64,000 nt of DNA from Mycobacterium senriense (GCF_019668465.1 NZ_AP024828.1:1922001-1986000), one strand, 5' to 3'. Shown: positions 16,182 through 25,607, counted from the first letter of the stretch. The notes: generated from the letters alone by a model not told the origin. Translations and numbers: made by a program.

Positions 16182-17279
16182 TTGCTATTCCGGATGTCGG
16201 AGGCGGCCGAAGCGCGCCGGCTGACCATCATCGGCGCGGTGCTCGCGCTGTGCTTGTTGGTGACGGGCGTGTTGATCGCCGTGAACCCATTCCGAAGCCG
16301 CCCGGCGGGCCGGATCTCGATCGTCATGGATCTGCCGTATCTGGGTCAGGGAGTCACTGCGGGTACCGCGCTGATAATGCACGGGGTCAACGTCGGCCAA
16401 GTCACCTCCGTGTCGAGCCTTGCCAGCGGTGGTGTCCGGCTCAACGCCGACGTCCGGTCGGGACCCACTGCCGGTTTAACCGACAAGATGAACGTCGACT
16501 TTCGGCCGTCCAATTATTTCGGTGTCACCGCCATCAACCTGGTTGCCGGCACGGGCGGCGCACCGCTGCGAAATGGCTCGCGAATCGACACCGTTCCAAA
16601 GGGAAACTTCACCCTGCAGGCGTTGCTCTACCGGCTGGGTGAAATCACCGGCGGCGTGGTGACGCCGCAATTGGTGCGCGTGATGGACCGCGCCACGCGG
16701 TTCACCGACGGGCTCAATCCACTCATCGAGACGATCGTGGTCGCGGCCGAGGCGGTGACCAAGGTGCAGACGGTAAGTACCGAGCAACTTTTGAGAAATA
16801 CGACCGGTGTGAGTGTGGCATTCCCCGGCACGCTGGACTCGATTACTTCTGCTGGCTATAACTTCGATCACAACTCTGGATTCGTGAGGTTCATGCAGAC
16901 CGCCGACGGCTGCCTGCCCGGTCAAGATTTTGTCAACCTTGCCCCTTCCCTCGGCCAGTATCAAACAGATGAATATTGGAACAAGCGGTCTATAGCGACG
17001 CTTGACCTGCTGGCGAATAGGTTCTTCGGTGCATTGGGCAAGCTATTGTCATCCCACCCGCAAGACTTGATGCCTGCGGTCGATCTGGTCAAAACTCTGA
17101 CCGATGTGGTGCCCGGTCTGATAACACCGGCCAATATCTCCTCAGACTTGGTGGAATTGCGAACTCGACTGGAAAATCTGTATGCGGGATCCCCTGATCA
17201 ACGGGCGATACAGACACACATCGTCCTGGATGAATTACCCGGTGTGGCTGCCCCGCTCGGTGCGATAGGAGCCCAGTGA
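16182..17279 (+). CDS. mceA: Mce family protein A
   Basis: 365 residues, apparently from a TTG at 16182 five bases after AGGGGA; an ATG at 16194 lacks a well-placed ribosome site. One N-terminal membrane helix (about 14-34) precedes the MlaD/Mce domain (about 41-125, with GTALIMHGVNVGQVTSV). The rest is the helical Mce C-terminal region. It is shorter than Mce1A-type proteins (about 450 residues) because a long C-terminal tail is missing. It is thought to sit in the periplasm as part of a hexameric lipid conduit. Confidence 0.9.
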   Translation: MLFRMSEAAEARRLTIIGAVLALCLLVTGVLIAVNPFRSRPAGRISIVMDLPYLGQGVTAGTALIMHGVNVGQVTSVSSLASGGVRLNADVRSGPTAGLTDKMNVDFRPSNYFGVTAINLVAGTGGAPLRNGSRIDTVPKGNFTLQALLYRLGEITGGVVTPQLVRVMDRATRFTDGLNPLIETIVVAAEAVTKVQTVSTEQLLRNTTGVSVAFPGTLDSITSAGYNFDHNSGFVRFMQTADGCLPGQDFVNLAPSLGQYQTDEYWNKRSIATLDLLANRFFGALGKLLSSHPQDLMPAVDLVKTLTDVVPGLITPANISSDLVELRTRLENLYAGSPDQRAIQTHIVLDELPGVAAPLGAIGAQ

Positions 17280-18337
17280 TCACGCCCAAGGCCGCATTAT
17301 GGCGATTCGCGTTGGCCGCCGCCGCCGCACTGGCGGTGTTCATCGTCCTGGTCAATGTGCTGCGACAACCAGTTGCCGCACCCACACGCTCCTACACAGC
17401 TCAATTCACGGATGCGTCGGGCCTGCACGTCGACGCTGACGTGCGGGTCCGGGGAGTGCGGGTCGGGAAAGTCAAATCGCTGGCGCTCGAGCGTAGGGCT
17501 GGACAGAGCCTCGCGACGGTCGAGTTCAGTCTCGACAAGCGCTACGCAGTGGTGTCCACGTCGCGGTTGGCCATCAAATACCAGGCGCTCACCGGGTTGC
17601 GCTACGTCGATGTCGTCAATCCGTCCGAGACGGCGCCGGCGGCGAGCATTGTGTCGCATGTTCCGATCACCATGACGCAACCGTCGTTCGACATCACCAC
17701 TCTGTTCAACGGGCTGCAGCCCGTCATCGCGACCTTGAGTCCCAGCGATATCGACACCTTCACCGAGAATGCCGCGACGTATCTGTCGGGTGAGGGCGGA
17801 CTCAAGCCGATGCTCGACAGCGTCCGAAAGCTGACTCAGTTCGCGTCCGACCGCGAACAAGTCATCGCGACGGTGATGCGCAACCTCGACGCTGTGGCCG
17901 ACACGTTCGGCGGGCATTCGAAAGATTTCGTCCAGGTCCTGAAGTGGCTGAATCAGCCGTTGGACGCGGCGATCTCGGTCATGGACGAGTTTCGTAAGTC
18001 GGAACTGTATGGGCCTGCCTTCACCGCGCCTACTCTCCAAGTCCTTGCCAACGCAGGGTTTCCGCTCGGGCCCGCCACTCGGGTGCAGCAACCCGACGGC
18101 AGAATCGACGTCGTCGACTCCTCGCGGAGCGACATCGCCGACGGTCTCGACAAGGCAATCACGCGTTTCGATGACTACAGTCGGGACGTCCTCAAGCTGA
18201 TACCGGTGATGTGGGATAACGTTCCCCCGCCAGGGGCGCCTGATACACCATTGCCCTGTTCGCGGGGTCGCGCGCAACTGCCCGACTCAATGGACGTGCT
18301 CTTGAATGGCCAAAGGGTGATCTTGTGCAATCGATGA
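17276..18337 (+). CDS. mceB: Mce family protein B
   Basis: 353 residues from a GTG overlapping the mceA stop (GTGA). It has an N-terminal membrane helix (about 9-28), the MlaD domain (about 38-115, GLHVDADVRVRGVRVGKV) and a helical region. The C-terminal CSRGRAQLPDSMDVLL then NGQRVILC pattern is typical of MceB proteins and would form a disulfide in the periplasm. Length is close to that of other MceB proteins. Confidence 0.92.
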   Translation: MITPKAALWRFALAAAAALAVFIVLVNVLRQPVAAPTRSYTAQFTDASGLHVDADVRVRGVRVGKVKSLALERRAGQSLATVEFSLDKRYAVVSTSRLAIKYQALTGLRYVDVVNPSETAPAASIVSHVPITMTQPSFDITTLFNGLQPVIATLSPSDIDTFTENAATYLSGEGGLKPMLDSVRKLTQFASDREQVIATVMRNLDAVADTFGGHSKDFVQVLKWLNQPLDAAISVMDEFRKSELYGPAFTAPTLQVLANAGFPLGPATRVQQPDGRIDVVDSSRSDIADGLDKAITRFDDYSRDVLKLIPVMWDNVPPPGAPDTPLPCSRGRAQLPDSMDVLLNGQRVILCNR

Positions 18338-19296
18338 AAATTTTCAAGAGTTCGACGTTCTGGGGTGTCACCGCGCTGGTACTGGTCGCCGTGCTGGCGA
18401 TCACTGCTGCCGAAATCAACATCAGTCCTCCTGGCCAAAAGACGGTCTCCTTCTACACCGATGATGCGGCGGCGATCCATCCAGGTGATACCGTGCGGAT
18501 TTCCGGGATCACGGTCGGCAAAGTGAAAGATCTGTCAATCGAACCGAATCAGGTCAAGGTTCGCGCAACCGTGGATCACGACGCATTTGTCGGTGATCAG
18601 TCACAAATTCAGGTCCGTATGCTCACGGTGGTCGGCGGTTATTATGTCAATTTGGTATCGCTGGGCAGAAAGCCACTGGGTGCAAATCCGATCCCGGTAG
18701 AGCGCGTGACGATGCCATATAGCCTGATGCGGGCGCTGACCGACTCGACAAAAATCACCGAGCGAGTTAATCCGAAGCCGATTCGCGAATCATTGGATCA
18801 AATCCAGGAGGGACTCACCGGCACAAACGTGCAGACTCTTTCTGCCGTTATCGATGCGGGCAATGCCCTCACGTCCACGATCGAGCGTCAGCGGGGGCAG
18901 GTTACTTCGATCCTCAATCTTTCCGACGAGTACATCGAGGCGCTGCGTAATTTCACCGGGGAATTGAAGGTCCTGGTGAGCAAGCTTGCCATCCTCGAGG
19001 AGACGCTCGTTCTGTACGGCAAGGGTTTCGGCGAGGCCCTGAAAGGTATGGGCGACGTCGGTGATGCGTTCCTGCGTCCCTTCGGCGACTTCTGGGTGAA
19101 CCACCGCGAGGAGTTCATCGAGAAGGTTCGCGATTGGCAGGACAGAGTCACCCGGTGGAAGGACCACAACAGCCGGATCATTCCCAGACTTCGGCGAATC
19201 AGGAACAAGATCGAGCGGATGCTGGACGCGCAGAACGCGCCGCCCGAGTTGCTTGCCACAGATCTTTGCATCCCTATGGCGGGGAGTCCGTGCTGA
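18325..19296 (+). CDS. mceC: Mce family protein C
   Basis: 323 residues. The GTG at 18325 has AAGGG seven bases upstream and overlaps mceB by 13 bases; an ATG at 18334 (ATGA overlap) is an alternative. It has an N-terminal helix, then the MlaD domain with IHPGDTVRISGITVGKVKDL (about 49-68) and a helical C-terminal region with a basic stretch (RLRRIRNKIERM). It is much shorter than Mce1C (about 515), lacking the Pro-rich tail. Confidence 0.9.
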   Translation: MQSMKIFKSSTFWGVTALVLVAVLAITAAEINISPPGQKTVSFYTDDAAAIHPGDTVRISGITVGKVKDLSIEPNQVKVRATVDHDAFVGDQSQIQVRMLTVVGGYYVNLVSLGRKPLGANPIPVERVTMPYSLMRALTDSTKITERVNPKPIRESLDQIQEGLTGTNVQTLSAVIDAGNALTSTIERQRGQVTSILNLSDEYIEALRNFTGELKVLVSKLAILEETLVLYGKGFGEALKGMGDVGDAFLRPFGDFWVNHREEFIEKVRDWQDRVTRWKDHNSRIIPRLRRIRNKIERMLDAQNAPPELLATDLCIPMAGSPC

Positions 19297-20417
19297 TGGT
19301 CTCGCAAAAGGTTCGCCGCATATTTCGTACCGCCGTAGCTACACTCACGGGCGCTGCAACCGTCGCCGGTGCCTCGTCGTGCGCCATGATGGGCGGCGAG
19401 AAGAGCGTCGCCTATTGCGCGATGTTCCCAGACACCATCGGTCTGTACGCCGGCAACCCGGTGACCCAGATGGGCTATCAGATCGGCAAGGTCACGTCCA
19501 TCGCCGCTGGCCCCACCCAGGTCCGGGTCGACTTCTCAATCACACAGAGCAGGCCACTCCCGCCCGACGTCAGGGCAGTCATCCGGTCGCCATCGATCCT
19601 TGCCGACCGTTCGTTGGAACTGGTCGGCAACTACAGTTCCGGTCCGCGGCTCCAGGCCGGCAAGTGCATTCGGCTCGACCACTCGTTTTCGGCCAAGACG
19701 ATTTCGCAGGTGGTCGGATCGACCTACACCTTTCTCAACTCGATCAACCCCAACGGGTCGACGAACGTCGGTGACACAGTTCGCGGACTTGACGAACTGG
19801 CGCACAACAACGGCGCCGGGATCAACCAGCTCGTGACCAGGACGTCCGCACTACTTGACAGCCCGGACGAAGCGATCAGTGACGTCGGCTCGATCATCCG
19901 CAACACCGCCGAGCTGACCGGTGTACTGCGCGAACTGATGCCGCCGTTGAAGCAGATCATGTACGACGCGCGCAAGACGACGCCGGACTTGGCGTTGGCG
20001 CTGGACGGTACGACAGGGCTCGCCGGTCCCGGCGGCGGAATGGGGACCCTCGGGCCACTGGCCGAGTTGGTGGCGATCCTGCAAACCAGATTGGGTGACG
20101 AGACACAGCAAGCGCTCGACACGGTCAGCGTCACGGTGCGGAAGCTGACTCCCCACGCGACCGCGATGTCGGATCTTTTCACCCCGGTGCCGTGGTGGAT
20201 CAACACGATCGCCAATCACTTCAACAGGCGTGATTTCCACACGTTCAACCTCGCCTATCGGCCCCCGCTGTATCGGGTTCGGACCCACGACGGGCTCGCG
20301 CTCTGCGGCATGATGAACGCGTCGATGCCCGGCAGTTGCGCGGATGTCAACGGTCAGCCCTTTGCCGTCGACGTCGCGCTCCTGCAGTACGTGCTACAGC
20401 AGGCGGCGAAGCGATGA
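19296..20417 (+). CDS. mceD: Mce family protein D with lipobox-like N-terminus
   Basis: 373 residues from the ATG at 19296 (TGATG overlap with mceC), nine bases after GGGGAG. The N-terminus has a short hydrophobic segment ending AGASSC, a weak lipobox, so it may be a lipoprotein. The MlaD domain follows (GLYAGNPVTQMGYQIGKVTSI). The rest is Mce helical region with a closing CGMMNASMPGSC cysteine pair. Usually the fifth Mce protein is the lipoprotein; here both the fourth and fifth have candidate lipid-anchor cysteines. Confidence 0.88.
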   Translation: MVSQKVRRIFRTAVATLTGAATVAGASSCAMMGGEKSVAYCAMFPDTIGLYAGNPVTQMGYQIGKVTSIAAGPTQVRVDFSITQSRPLPPDVRAVIRSPSILADRSLELVGNYSSGPRLQAGKCIRLDHSFSAKTISQVVGSTYTFLNSINPNGSTNVGDTVRGLDELAHNNGAGINQLVTRTSALLDSPDEAISDVGSIIRNTAELTGVLRELMPPLKQIMYDARKTTPDLALALDGTTGLAGPGGGMGTLGPLAELVAILQTRLGDETQQALDTVSVTVRKLTPHATAMSDLFTPVPWWINTIANHFNRRDFHTFNLAYRPPLYRVRTHDGLALCGMMNASMPGSCADVNGQPFAVDVALLQYVLQQAAKR

Positions 20418-21409
20418 GGCGGCGGATATGGTCGGCTGTCGCCGTCGCGGCAAGTGCCATGTTGGTTCCGTCGTGTGCTTCCATGACCGTCAACTCGTTA
20501 CCCCAACCGGGTAAGAGCTACGGCGACGGTTATGAAATCGTCCTGCAGTTCGCCAACGTCCTGAGCCTGCCCGACCGTGCGAAGGTCGTGCAGGACGGTA
20601 CGACCGTGGGACTGGTCACCAAGATCAATCTGGCGAGCAATCACGTCGACGTCGTAACGCGGATCGACCCCGACGTGGTGGTGCCGGCAAACGTGCATGC
20701 GACGTTGCAGCAAGCCACGGTGCTCGGTGACACCTATGTCGCGCTCGAACGTCCTGAGTCGGGTCCGGCTGCGCCGGCACTGCGCCCGGCCGGGACAGTT
20801 CCGTTGGCACAGACCACGTCTCCTCCCCAACTGGAGGACACGATCGCCAACTTGGCGAACTTCGTCGGCAGCGGATCCATTCAGCGTGCCCAAAACACCA
20901 TCATCGGGATCAACAGGGTGACGCCGGCACGAAGCGGTGAATTCCGCGACCTGGTGAAGCGGGTAGACACCGACCTCGCGGACCTGAGCAACAACATGGA
21001 CATGGTCGATCAGTGGCTTACGGGCGTATCCGGAACAGCCCAGGTCATGTATAACGACCTACCCGAATACAAGTACTTCTGGTCGACGGAGGGGATGCTG
21101 GGCTGGAAACGCTCATTCCAAGTCGGGTCTTACATCGCTACCGTGTTGCCCTCGATCGGCAGTATCTACAGCGGTGGCTATTGGCTTGTGCCCCTGCTGA
21201 AGTCGCTCGGCGGTGCGCTTGGAGCCCTGAAAGAGAGCAAATGGGCGTTCGAGAACGAAGCGCCCGCGTGGCAGCGGCTACTCACGGACTACTTCCTTCC
21301 CGCAGATAAGTACCCGGCGATAAACATCACGTCGATAAAAGGGCCGGATGGGAAAGAGCTCATCGACAACGTGCAGGACGTGCTGCGGATTCTTGGAGCG
21401 ACGCCATGA
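20414..21409 (+). CDS. mceE: Mce family lipoprotein E
   Basis: 331 residues from an ATG overlapping the mceD stop (ATGA). The signal peptide RRRIWSAVAVAASAMLVPSC ends in a plausible lipobox (VPSC, Cys at about 21), so it should be lipid-anchored like LprK/MceE. The MlaD domain contains LPDRAKVVQDGTTVGLVTKI. The C-terminal helical part lacks long extensions. It is part of the same conduit as the other Mce proteins. Confidence 0.9.
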   Translation: MRRRIWSAVAVAASAMLVPSCASMTVNSLPQPGKSYGDGYEIVLQFANVLSLPDRAKVVQDGTTVGLVTKINLASNHVDVVTRIDPDVVVPANVHATLQQATVLGDTYVALERPESGPAAPALRPAGTVPLAQTTSPPQLEDTIANLANFVGSGSIQRAQNTIIGINRVTPARSGEFRDLVKRVDTDLADLSNNMDMVDQWLTGVSGTAQVMYNDLPEYKYFWSTEGMLGWKRSFQVGSYIATVLPSIGSIYSGGYWLVPLLKSLGGALGALKESKWAFENEAPAWQRLLTDYFLPADKYPAINITSIKGPDGKELIDNVQDVLRILGATP

Positions 21410-22359
21410 AATTAAAGGGCGCCTTATCGTTCGCGATGTTCGGAGTGATCATCGCGTTCGCCCTCAGCGTGATCTGGTCGTTCGGTGTTCGGACCGGCCC
21501 GCCTGCTCAGCGGACCAACCTGAGTATGGCGGTCCCCGACATCAAGGGCCTCGTTGTCGGTTCGAATGTGCTGCTCCGCGGCCAGCCGGTGGGCAAGGTG
21601 ACCCAAATCAACACGGCGACCAGCGACGCTACCGTGCACTTCTACGTCGACGGCGATCACCACATTCCCGTCGACACCGACGTGCGGCTGGACAATCTGT
21701 CCGCGCTCGGTGAGGCCTACATCGGACTGGCGCCACGGACCAGCGGAGGCCCGGTATACAAGGACGGCCAACGTATCTCGCCGAAGTCGATAGAAGCGCC
21801 GCCGTCCATCTCGGAGCTGGCCACCAGCGTGGTGCGCGTGCTCAACCAGCTCGATCCCGGCCAGCTCAAACGCATTCTGGGCGAGGCCGACGCTGCTCTG
21901 CCCGCGCCCGAGCAGGTGCTGCCCAACCTGGCACATGCGAGCTCGCTACTTCGGAGTCAGGCGACCAGCATGCATGGCCGGGGACAGGAAGTGATCGACA
22001 ATCTCCAGGCGCTGCTGCGCAACGCGGGCTGGGTTGGCCCCCTGCTCGGTGATCTCATTTCGCCCATTCGAGCGGCGGGTTTCGGGGCCGCCGGTACTTA
22101 TCAAGGCATGATGCATACCCTGGAATGGAATAACCCGCGAGACATGGCGCTGTTCGGTGATTACCTGGACCGAATTCAGAAATTCTTGGACACGCGGGCT
22201 CCTGACCTCAAAGTTCTGACGGAGACGCTTCTGCCGCATTTCAAAGGCATTGGCGGAGCTCTGATGAATTTCGACAGTGGACAAATTCTCTCAAACATAT
22301 TGAAGAGCATCCCGAAGGAGGGCGCGATTACACTGCACGTTGCCGTTCCCGACCGGTAG
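21406..22359 (+). CDS. mceF: Mce family protein F
   Basis: 317 residues, ATGA overlap with mceE. N-terminal membrane helix (about 7-25), MlaD domain with IKGLVVGSNVLLRGQPVGKV and LDNLSALGEAYIGL, then a helical region. It is shorter than Mce1F (about 515), again lacking a C-terminal tail. It completes a set of six Mce proteins. Confidence 0.92.
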   Translation: MKLKGALSFAMFGVIIAFALSVIWSFGVRTGPPAQRTNLSMAVPDIKGLVVGSNVLLRGQPVGKVTQINTATSDATVHFYVDGDHHIPVDTDVRLDNLSALGEAYIGLAPRTSGGPVYKDGQRISPKSIEAPPSISELATSVVRVLNQLDPGQLKRILGEADAALPAPEQVLPNLAHASSLLRSQATSMHGRGQEVIDNLQALLRNAGWVGPLLGDLISPIRAAGFGAAGTYQGMMHTLEWNNPRDMALFGDYLDRIQKFLDTRAPDLKVLTETLLPHFKGIGGALMNFDSGQILSNILKSIPKEGAITLHVAVPDR

Positions 22360-22392
22360 GCCGGGCAATCATCGAAGTTTTGAGGGGAAGCC

Positions 22393-23106
22393 GTGTCCAT
22401 CACTGACCACGACATCGAGAACGCGTCGTCGGACGTCGTCGACGACGAGAAGCCAGAAGTGAACGAGAAGCCAGAAGCCGACAAGAAGCCGGCAAAGGAC
22501 GAGAAGCCAGAGGAAACAACTTCAGAAGCTGACGAAGCAGCGACCGTCAAGAGCAAGTCCAAGGCGGACTCTGACAAGTCCCGCGCGCGGGTGTCGATAT
22601 CGGTGCGCACGTTGGTCATCGCGGCCGTCATTTGCGTTGCTGCCAGCGCGATCGGAGTGCTGACGTGGCTGTACATCGGCGCACAGAACAAATTGAGTGC
22701 GGAAGCCCGCGCTACCAGCAACAGGAAGCATGCGGAAGAAATAGCCCAGGACTACGCCGTGCATGCCGCCGAGATGAACTTCCAGGACCTCAACGCTTGG
22801 AAGGTGCAACTCGTCAAGGGCACCTCCCCGGAACTGAAGGAAAAGCTCACCAAGGCCGCGGGTGAAATGGAACAGATCCTTACTCCGCTGCAATGGGTTT
22901 CGACCGCGCGGCCCTTGGCTGCGAAAGTCCGCTCAGATGTGGGCGGGACCTATGTCGTCGACTCCTTCGTCAGCGTTCTGACCAAGACGATGCAAGCCCC
23001 TGAGGGACTGCAGTCGACCGCTACCTACAGTCTCACAATCGACAGCAACAAAGACTGGCAAATCAGCGACGTCGGCGGCATCGCCGCAGCTCTTGGACAG
23101 AAATAA
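22393..23106 (+). CDS. Mce-associated membrane protein (Mas)
   Basis: 237 residues from a GTG after GAGGGGAAG. The first about 70 residues are highly charged, with EKPE/KKPA repeats, and should be cytoplasmic. One membrane helix follows (about 75-97). The outer domain resembles Mce-associated (Mas) proteins that help assemble or stabilise the Mce importer. It follows mceF by 33 bases and clearly belongs to the operon. Confidence 0.85.
   Translation: MSITDHDIENASSDVVDDEKPEVNEKPEADKKPAKDEKPEETTSEADEAATVKSKSKADSDKSRARVSISVRTLVIAAVICVAASAIGVLTWLYIGAQNKLSAEARATSNRKHAEEIAQDYAVHAAEMNFQDLNAWKVQLVKGTSPELKEKLTKAAGEMEQILTPLQWVSTARPLAAKVRSDVGGTYVVDSFVSVLTKTMQAPEGLQSTATYSLTIDSNKDWQISDVGGIAAALGQK
22447..22511 (+). 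repeat. Three GAGAAGCCAGA repeats in the Mas gene
   Basis: GAGAAGCCAGA occurs at 22447, 22465 and 22501, encoding the repeated EKPE motif; a diverged copy (AAGAAGCCGGC) sits between. This suggests slippage-prone expansion of the charged tail. Confidence 0.7.
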
Positions 23107-23136
23107 CGGGCGATGTTTCAAAGGATGTGCTGAGGG

Positions 23137-23772
23137 ATGGAATCCGTAGCAACCGGCCGGACCGGAACTCGTCTCCGGAGCAGTCTCGTGATGATGTGCA
23201 TGCTGCTCGTTCTCTCTGGAACGGCAGCTCTCATGGCTCGCGCCGGCGCTGATCCGCTAGATCCACCGGGCCGCGACACGGTGCCTCCGCCGTTGGCGCC
23301 GGTCAAGCCCATGGCAAATTGGCAGCCCAAATTTCCATTTCCGTTCGACCAGACTCGGGGGAACGTCACCGACGCGGATATCAATGCCGAGCGCGAAATG
23401 TGTGGGTGGTTCAATGCCGATTACGCGGATTTGAGGCTACAGATCGAGAGATTCAACAACAGCGTATTGAGCAGGAACGGTAACTGGAATGCTGAGGGGA
23501 TCCCGGAGCGGCAAGCTGCCATGACTGCGAATATTGATCAGTCGGTGGACTTCCTTGCTCCCCGTACTCAGTCGCTGACTCAGAGCTATGACCATGCAGG
23601 AGATATGTATTTCCCGATTTACGAGGGTCAAAGCTTTTACATCCTCTGGCAGAACCTGTCGAACGTCAGCGCGGGCATCAAGGGCCATCAGCCGACCTGG
23701 TTCACCGGACCATCGTTTCAGCGGGTAATGCACTACGGCAGCAAGATCCAGCGGTCCCATGTCTGCGACTGA
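23137..23772 (+). CDS. Secreted protein of unknown function, mce operon
   Basis: 211 residues with a signal peptide (about 1-39: basic start, hydrophobic core, cut near AGA-DPLD). The mature part starts with a Pro-rich stretch followed by an Asn/Gln-rich helical region and two cysteines. No family is recognised with certainty. Being between Mas and further secreted genes, it is likely an extracytoplasmic helper of the Mce system. Confidence 0.75.
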   Translation: MESVATGRTGTRLRSSLVMMCMLLVLSGTAALMARAGADPLDPPGRDTVPPPLAPVKPMANWQPKFPFPFDQTRGNVTDADINAEREMCGWFNADYADLRLQIERFNNSVLSRNGNWNAEGIPERQAAMTANIDQSVDFLAPRTQSLTQSYDHAGDMYFPIYEGQSFYILWQNLSNVSAGIKGHQPTWFTGPSFQRVMHYGSKIQRSHVCD

Positions 23773-23811
23773 AAGTGGTCCGGTGGGCTGCATCTCGATG
23801 AGGAGGCACAC

Positions 23812-24402
23812 GTGTTGAGAATTCATGTCGGCACGGCTGTGCCGGCACGGGCGCGTCAAGGTCGCGCGCCGGCAGTCGGCGCGACGTTGGTCGCGCTCGC
23901 CGCGGCCTTGAGTAGCGCCGTACTGTGCGCACCGCTGAGCACTGCCGATCCGTCCCCCGCGCTCCAACAAGCCGTCATGTCGGCGCGCAGTGGCACAAGT
24001 TGCCCGCCGCTGCGGTATGACCCGATCGACGAGCACGCTGCGGAGATCGTGAACCGCTCGACCGACGCCTACGTCAGCCACACGACCAGGAATTCCCCCG
24101 CGGACTCGCCGACAGGCGCACTGCCCATCCTCAAGGACCTCGGCAGCAGCGCGGGCAAATCGTGGTCGCTGCAGGGCGCTGGGCACGACAGCGACGCCGA
24201 CGCGATCAAAGGCGCGATACTGGAAGGGACTACGCAGGGCGCCGGCGTTAGCTTGAATGTCAGCCCGGGTGTGTTCAAGACGCTGGAAGACACGGGTCCA
24301 GCGCCATTGGCGGATTGCTCCTACACCGATTTCGGTGTCAGCCTTCTCCACAATGCAGATACCGGCCTCTCGCTTGCTGTCGTCGTCCTGGCGGGCAAAT
24401 GA
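23812..24402 (+). CDS. Secreted CAP-like/hypothetical protein, mce operon
   Basis: 196 residues; GTG start six bases after AGGAGG. A signal peptide ends near STADPSP. The mature part with SGTSCPPLRYDPIDEHAAEIVNRSTDAY and a C-terminal DCSYTDFGVSLLHN resembles small mycobacterial secreted proteins distantly related to the CAP domain, with two cysteines that could pair. The catalytic-type CAP histidines are not clear. Role unknown. Confidence 0.7.
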   Translation: MLRIHVGTAVPARARQGRAPAVGATLVALAAALSSAVLCAPLSTADPSPALQQAVMSARSGTSCPPLRYDPIDEHAAEIVNRSTDAYVSHTTRNSPADSPTGALPILKDLGSSAGKSWSLQGAGHDSDADAIKGAILEGTTQGAGVSLNVSPGVFKTLEDTGPAPLADCSYTDFGVSLLHNADTGLSLAVVVLAGK

Positions 24403-24824
24403 TCCCGGCTGGTCAGCGCGCGCAACGGCGGAGTCGCGGTCTCCGGCGCGCCGCGGGGTCGATCGCCGCCTTGGCGGCGATCAGCATTTCCGCGCTCATA
24501 AACCCATCGACTGCGCGGGCTGATGAATCCGTCACCTATGAAGTCGTGTCCGACGTGATTACCGTGGCAAACATCGAATACGAGGATTCGTCAGGGCGGG
24601 TGGCGATACCGAACGTGCCGCTGCCCTGGCGAATTGACGCGACGATAGCCTCGGTAAAAGCTCCGCCACCGAGTGGAAGCCAGGTTCGCGCAGATTGGCG
24701 TCCGACCGCGGGCCCGTCCAAATGGGTAAGTGCGCGCATCTTTTACCAGGGCAAGCTCCTGTGCCAGAACACTCTCGATGTCGGTGATGCCGCTTGCTAC
24801 GGCATTACGCCACGTATTACGTAG
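24399..24824 (+). CDS. Secreted MmpS-like protein
   Basis: 141 residues from an ATG overlapping the preceding stop (ATGA). It has a basic N-terminus, a signal-like hydrophobic segment ending near TARADESV, and a beta-sandwich-like mature part. The pattern VTYEVVSDV...IEYEDSSG...VPLPWRID, with a late cysteine pair (LLCQNTLDVGDAACYG), resembles the outer domain of MmpS proteins. No MmpL partner is present. It may be an extracytoplasmic lipid-handling accessory of the Mce system. Confidence 0.65.
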   Translation: MIPAGQRAQRRSRGLRRAAGSIAALAAISISALINPSTARADESVTYEVVSDVITVANIEYEDSSGRVAIPNVPLPWRIDATIASVKAPPPSGSQVRADWRPTAGPSKWVSARIFYQGKLLCQNTLDVGDAACYGITPRIT

Positions 24825-24917
24825 GCCCGCGATGAGACCCACCCTTATCGCCTTAGTAGCCAGAGCAGATTTCCATCGTTTCGCTAAGCGGGCCGTGAGA
24901 GGTGGTCGGGAGAATTG

Positions 24918-25532
24918 GTGATCAGGTCAAAGCCAAGAACTGTTCGACGCGGACGCGGACTCGGTCGAGGGATCAGAGATGGCCTCTTCCGCACTGCGGC
25001 CGCTGTCGGGGTAGGCATGCTGGCCCTCGGCGATCCCGGGGTGGCGCAGGCCGATCCGGCACCGGGCGCCGGGCCTGACCCCTTTCCGGATATCCGGTTT
25101 TACGACGAGGTCAACGCTGAAGACTTCGCATCTCCGGGCGGAGTGTTTTTCTTGTCCCCGACAGGACAGACGTGTGGGATCTGGCGCCGGGGCAGCTTCG
25201 GCTGTGCCGGCGATATTCCCGGCACCGGTCCGGGAATCGGCCATATCGGCTGGATCGAGGGAGACCGGGCAGTGCACTATGACTGGTCGGTAGCGGCGCG
25301 GTTTCCCGGCAACCAAGCCGACAAACCGTTGCCGCCGCACGCCCGTATCGACCACGAGGGAACGAGCTGCGCGGCAACTGGCGACAACAGAACCTACTGT
25401 GAGCGCGGGCCAATGAGGTTCGTCATCGAACCCACCAAGACCTGGCTGTCGGCGCCGTGGATAGACCTGGCCTGGGTCCAGCTCGGGCCGGCATCGTGTG
25501 CGCCACCCGGCGGCGGCCCGTGCTACTCGTAG
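24918..25532 (+). CDS. Secreted protein of unknown function, end of mce operon
   Basis: 204 residues from a GTG five bases after GGGAG; a TTG three bases earlier is too close to the ribosome site. A long basic signal peptide ends near GVAQADPAPG. The mature protein has six cysteines, which fits disulfide-bonded secretion. I do not recognise a family. Last gene of the apparent mce transcription unit. Confidence 0.7.
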   Translation: MIRSKPRTVRRGRGLGRGIRDGLFRTAAAVGVGMLALGDPGVAQADPAPGAGPDPFPDIRFYDEVNAEDFASPGGVFFLSPTGQTCGIWRRGSFGCAGDIPGTGPGIGHIGWIEGDRAVHYDWSVAARFPGNQADKPLPPHARIDHEGTSCAATGDNRTYCERGPMRFVIEPTKTWLSAPWIDLAWVQLGPASCAPPGGGPCYS

Positions 25533-25591
25533 TGACGAAGTCGCAAACCTAGAACGCGAAATCTCGGCTGCTTTCGGGCTCTGCTGCCGGC

Positions 25592-25607
25592 GCGCCGATA
25601 CCGGCGC
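25592..25607. terminator. Hairpin between convergent genes
   Basis: GCGCCG, loop ATAC, CGGCGC: a perfect 6-bp GC stem in the 99-base gap between the end of the mce operon and the convergent SDR gene. No U-run follows, as is common in mycobacteria. It may work in both directions. Confidence 0.45.

Noticed and set aside
15404..16642. 412-codon plus-strand frame across yrbEB/mceA
   Set aside because: Out-of-frame shadow rich in Arg/His; the YrbE and Mce motifs are in the other frames.
22447..22511. Possible CRISPR-like repeats
   Set aside because: Three short repeats lie in frame in a coding region and encode EKPE; no spacers or cas genes.
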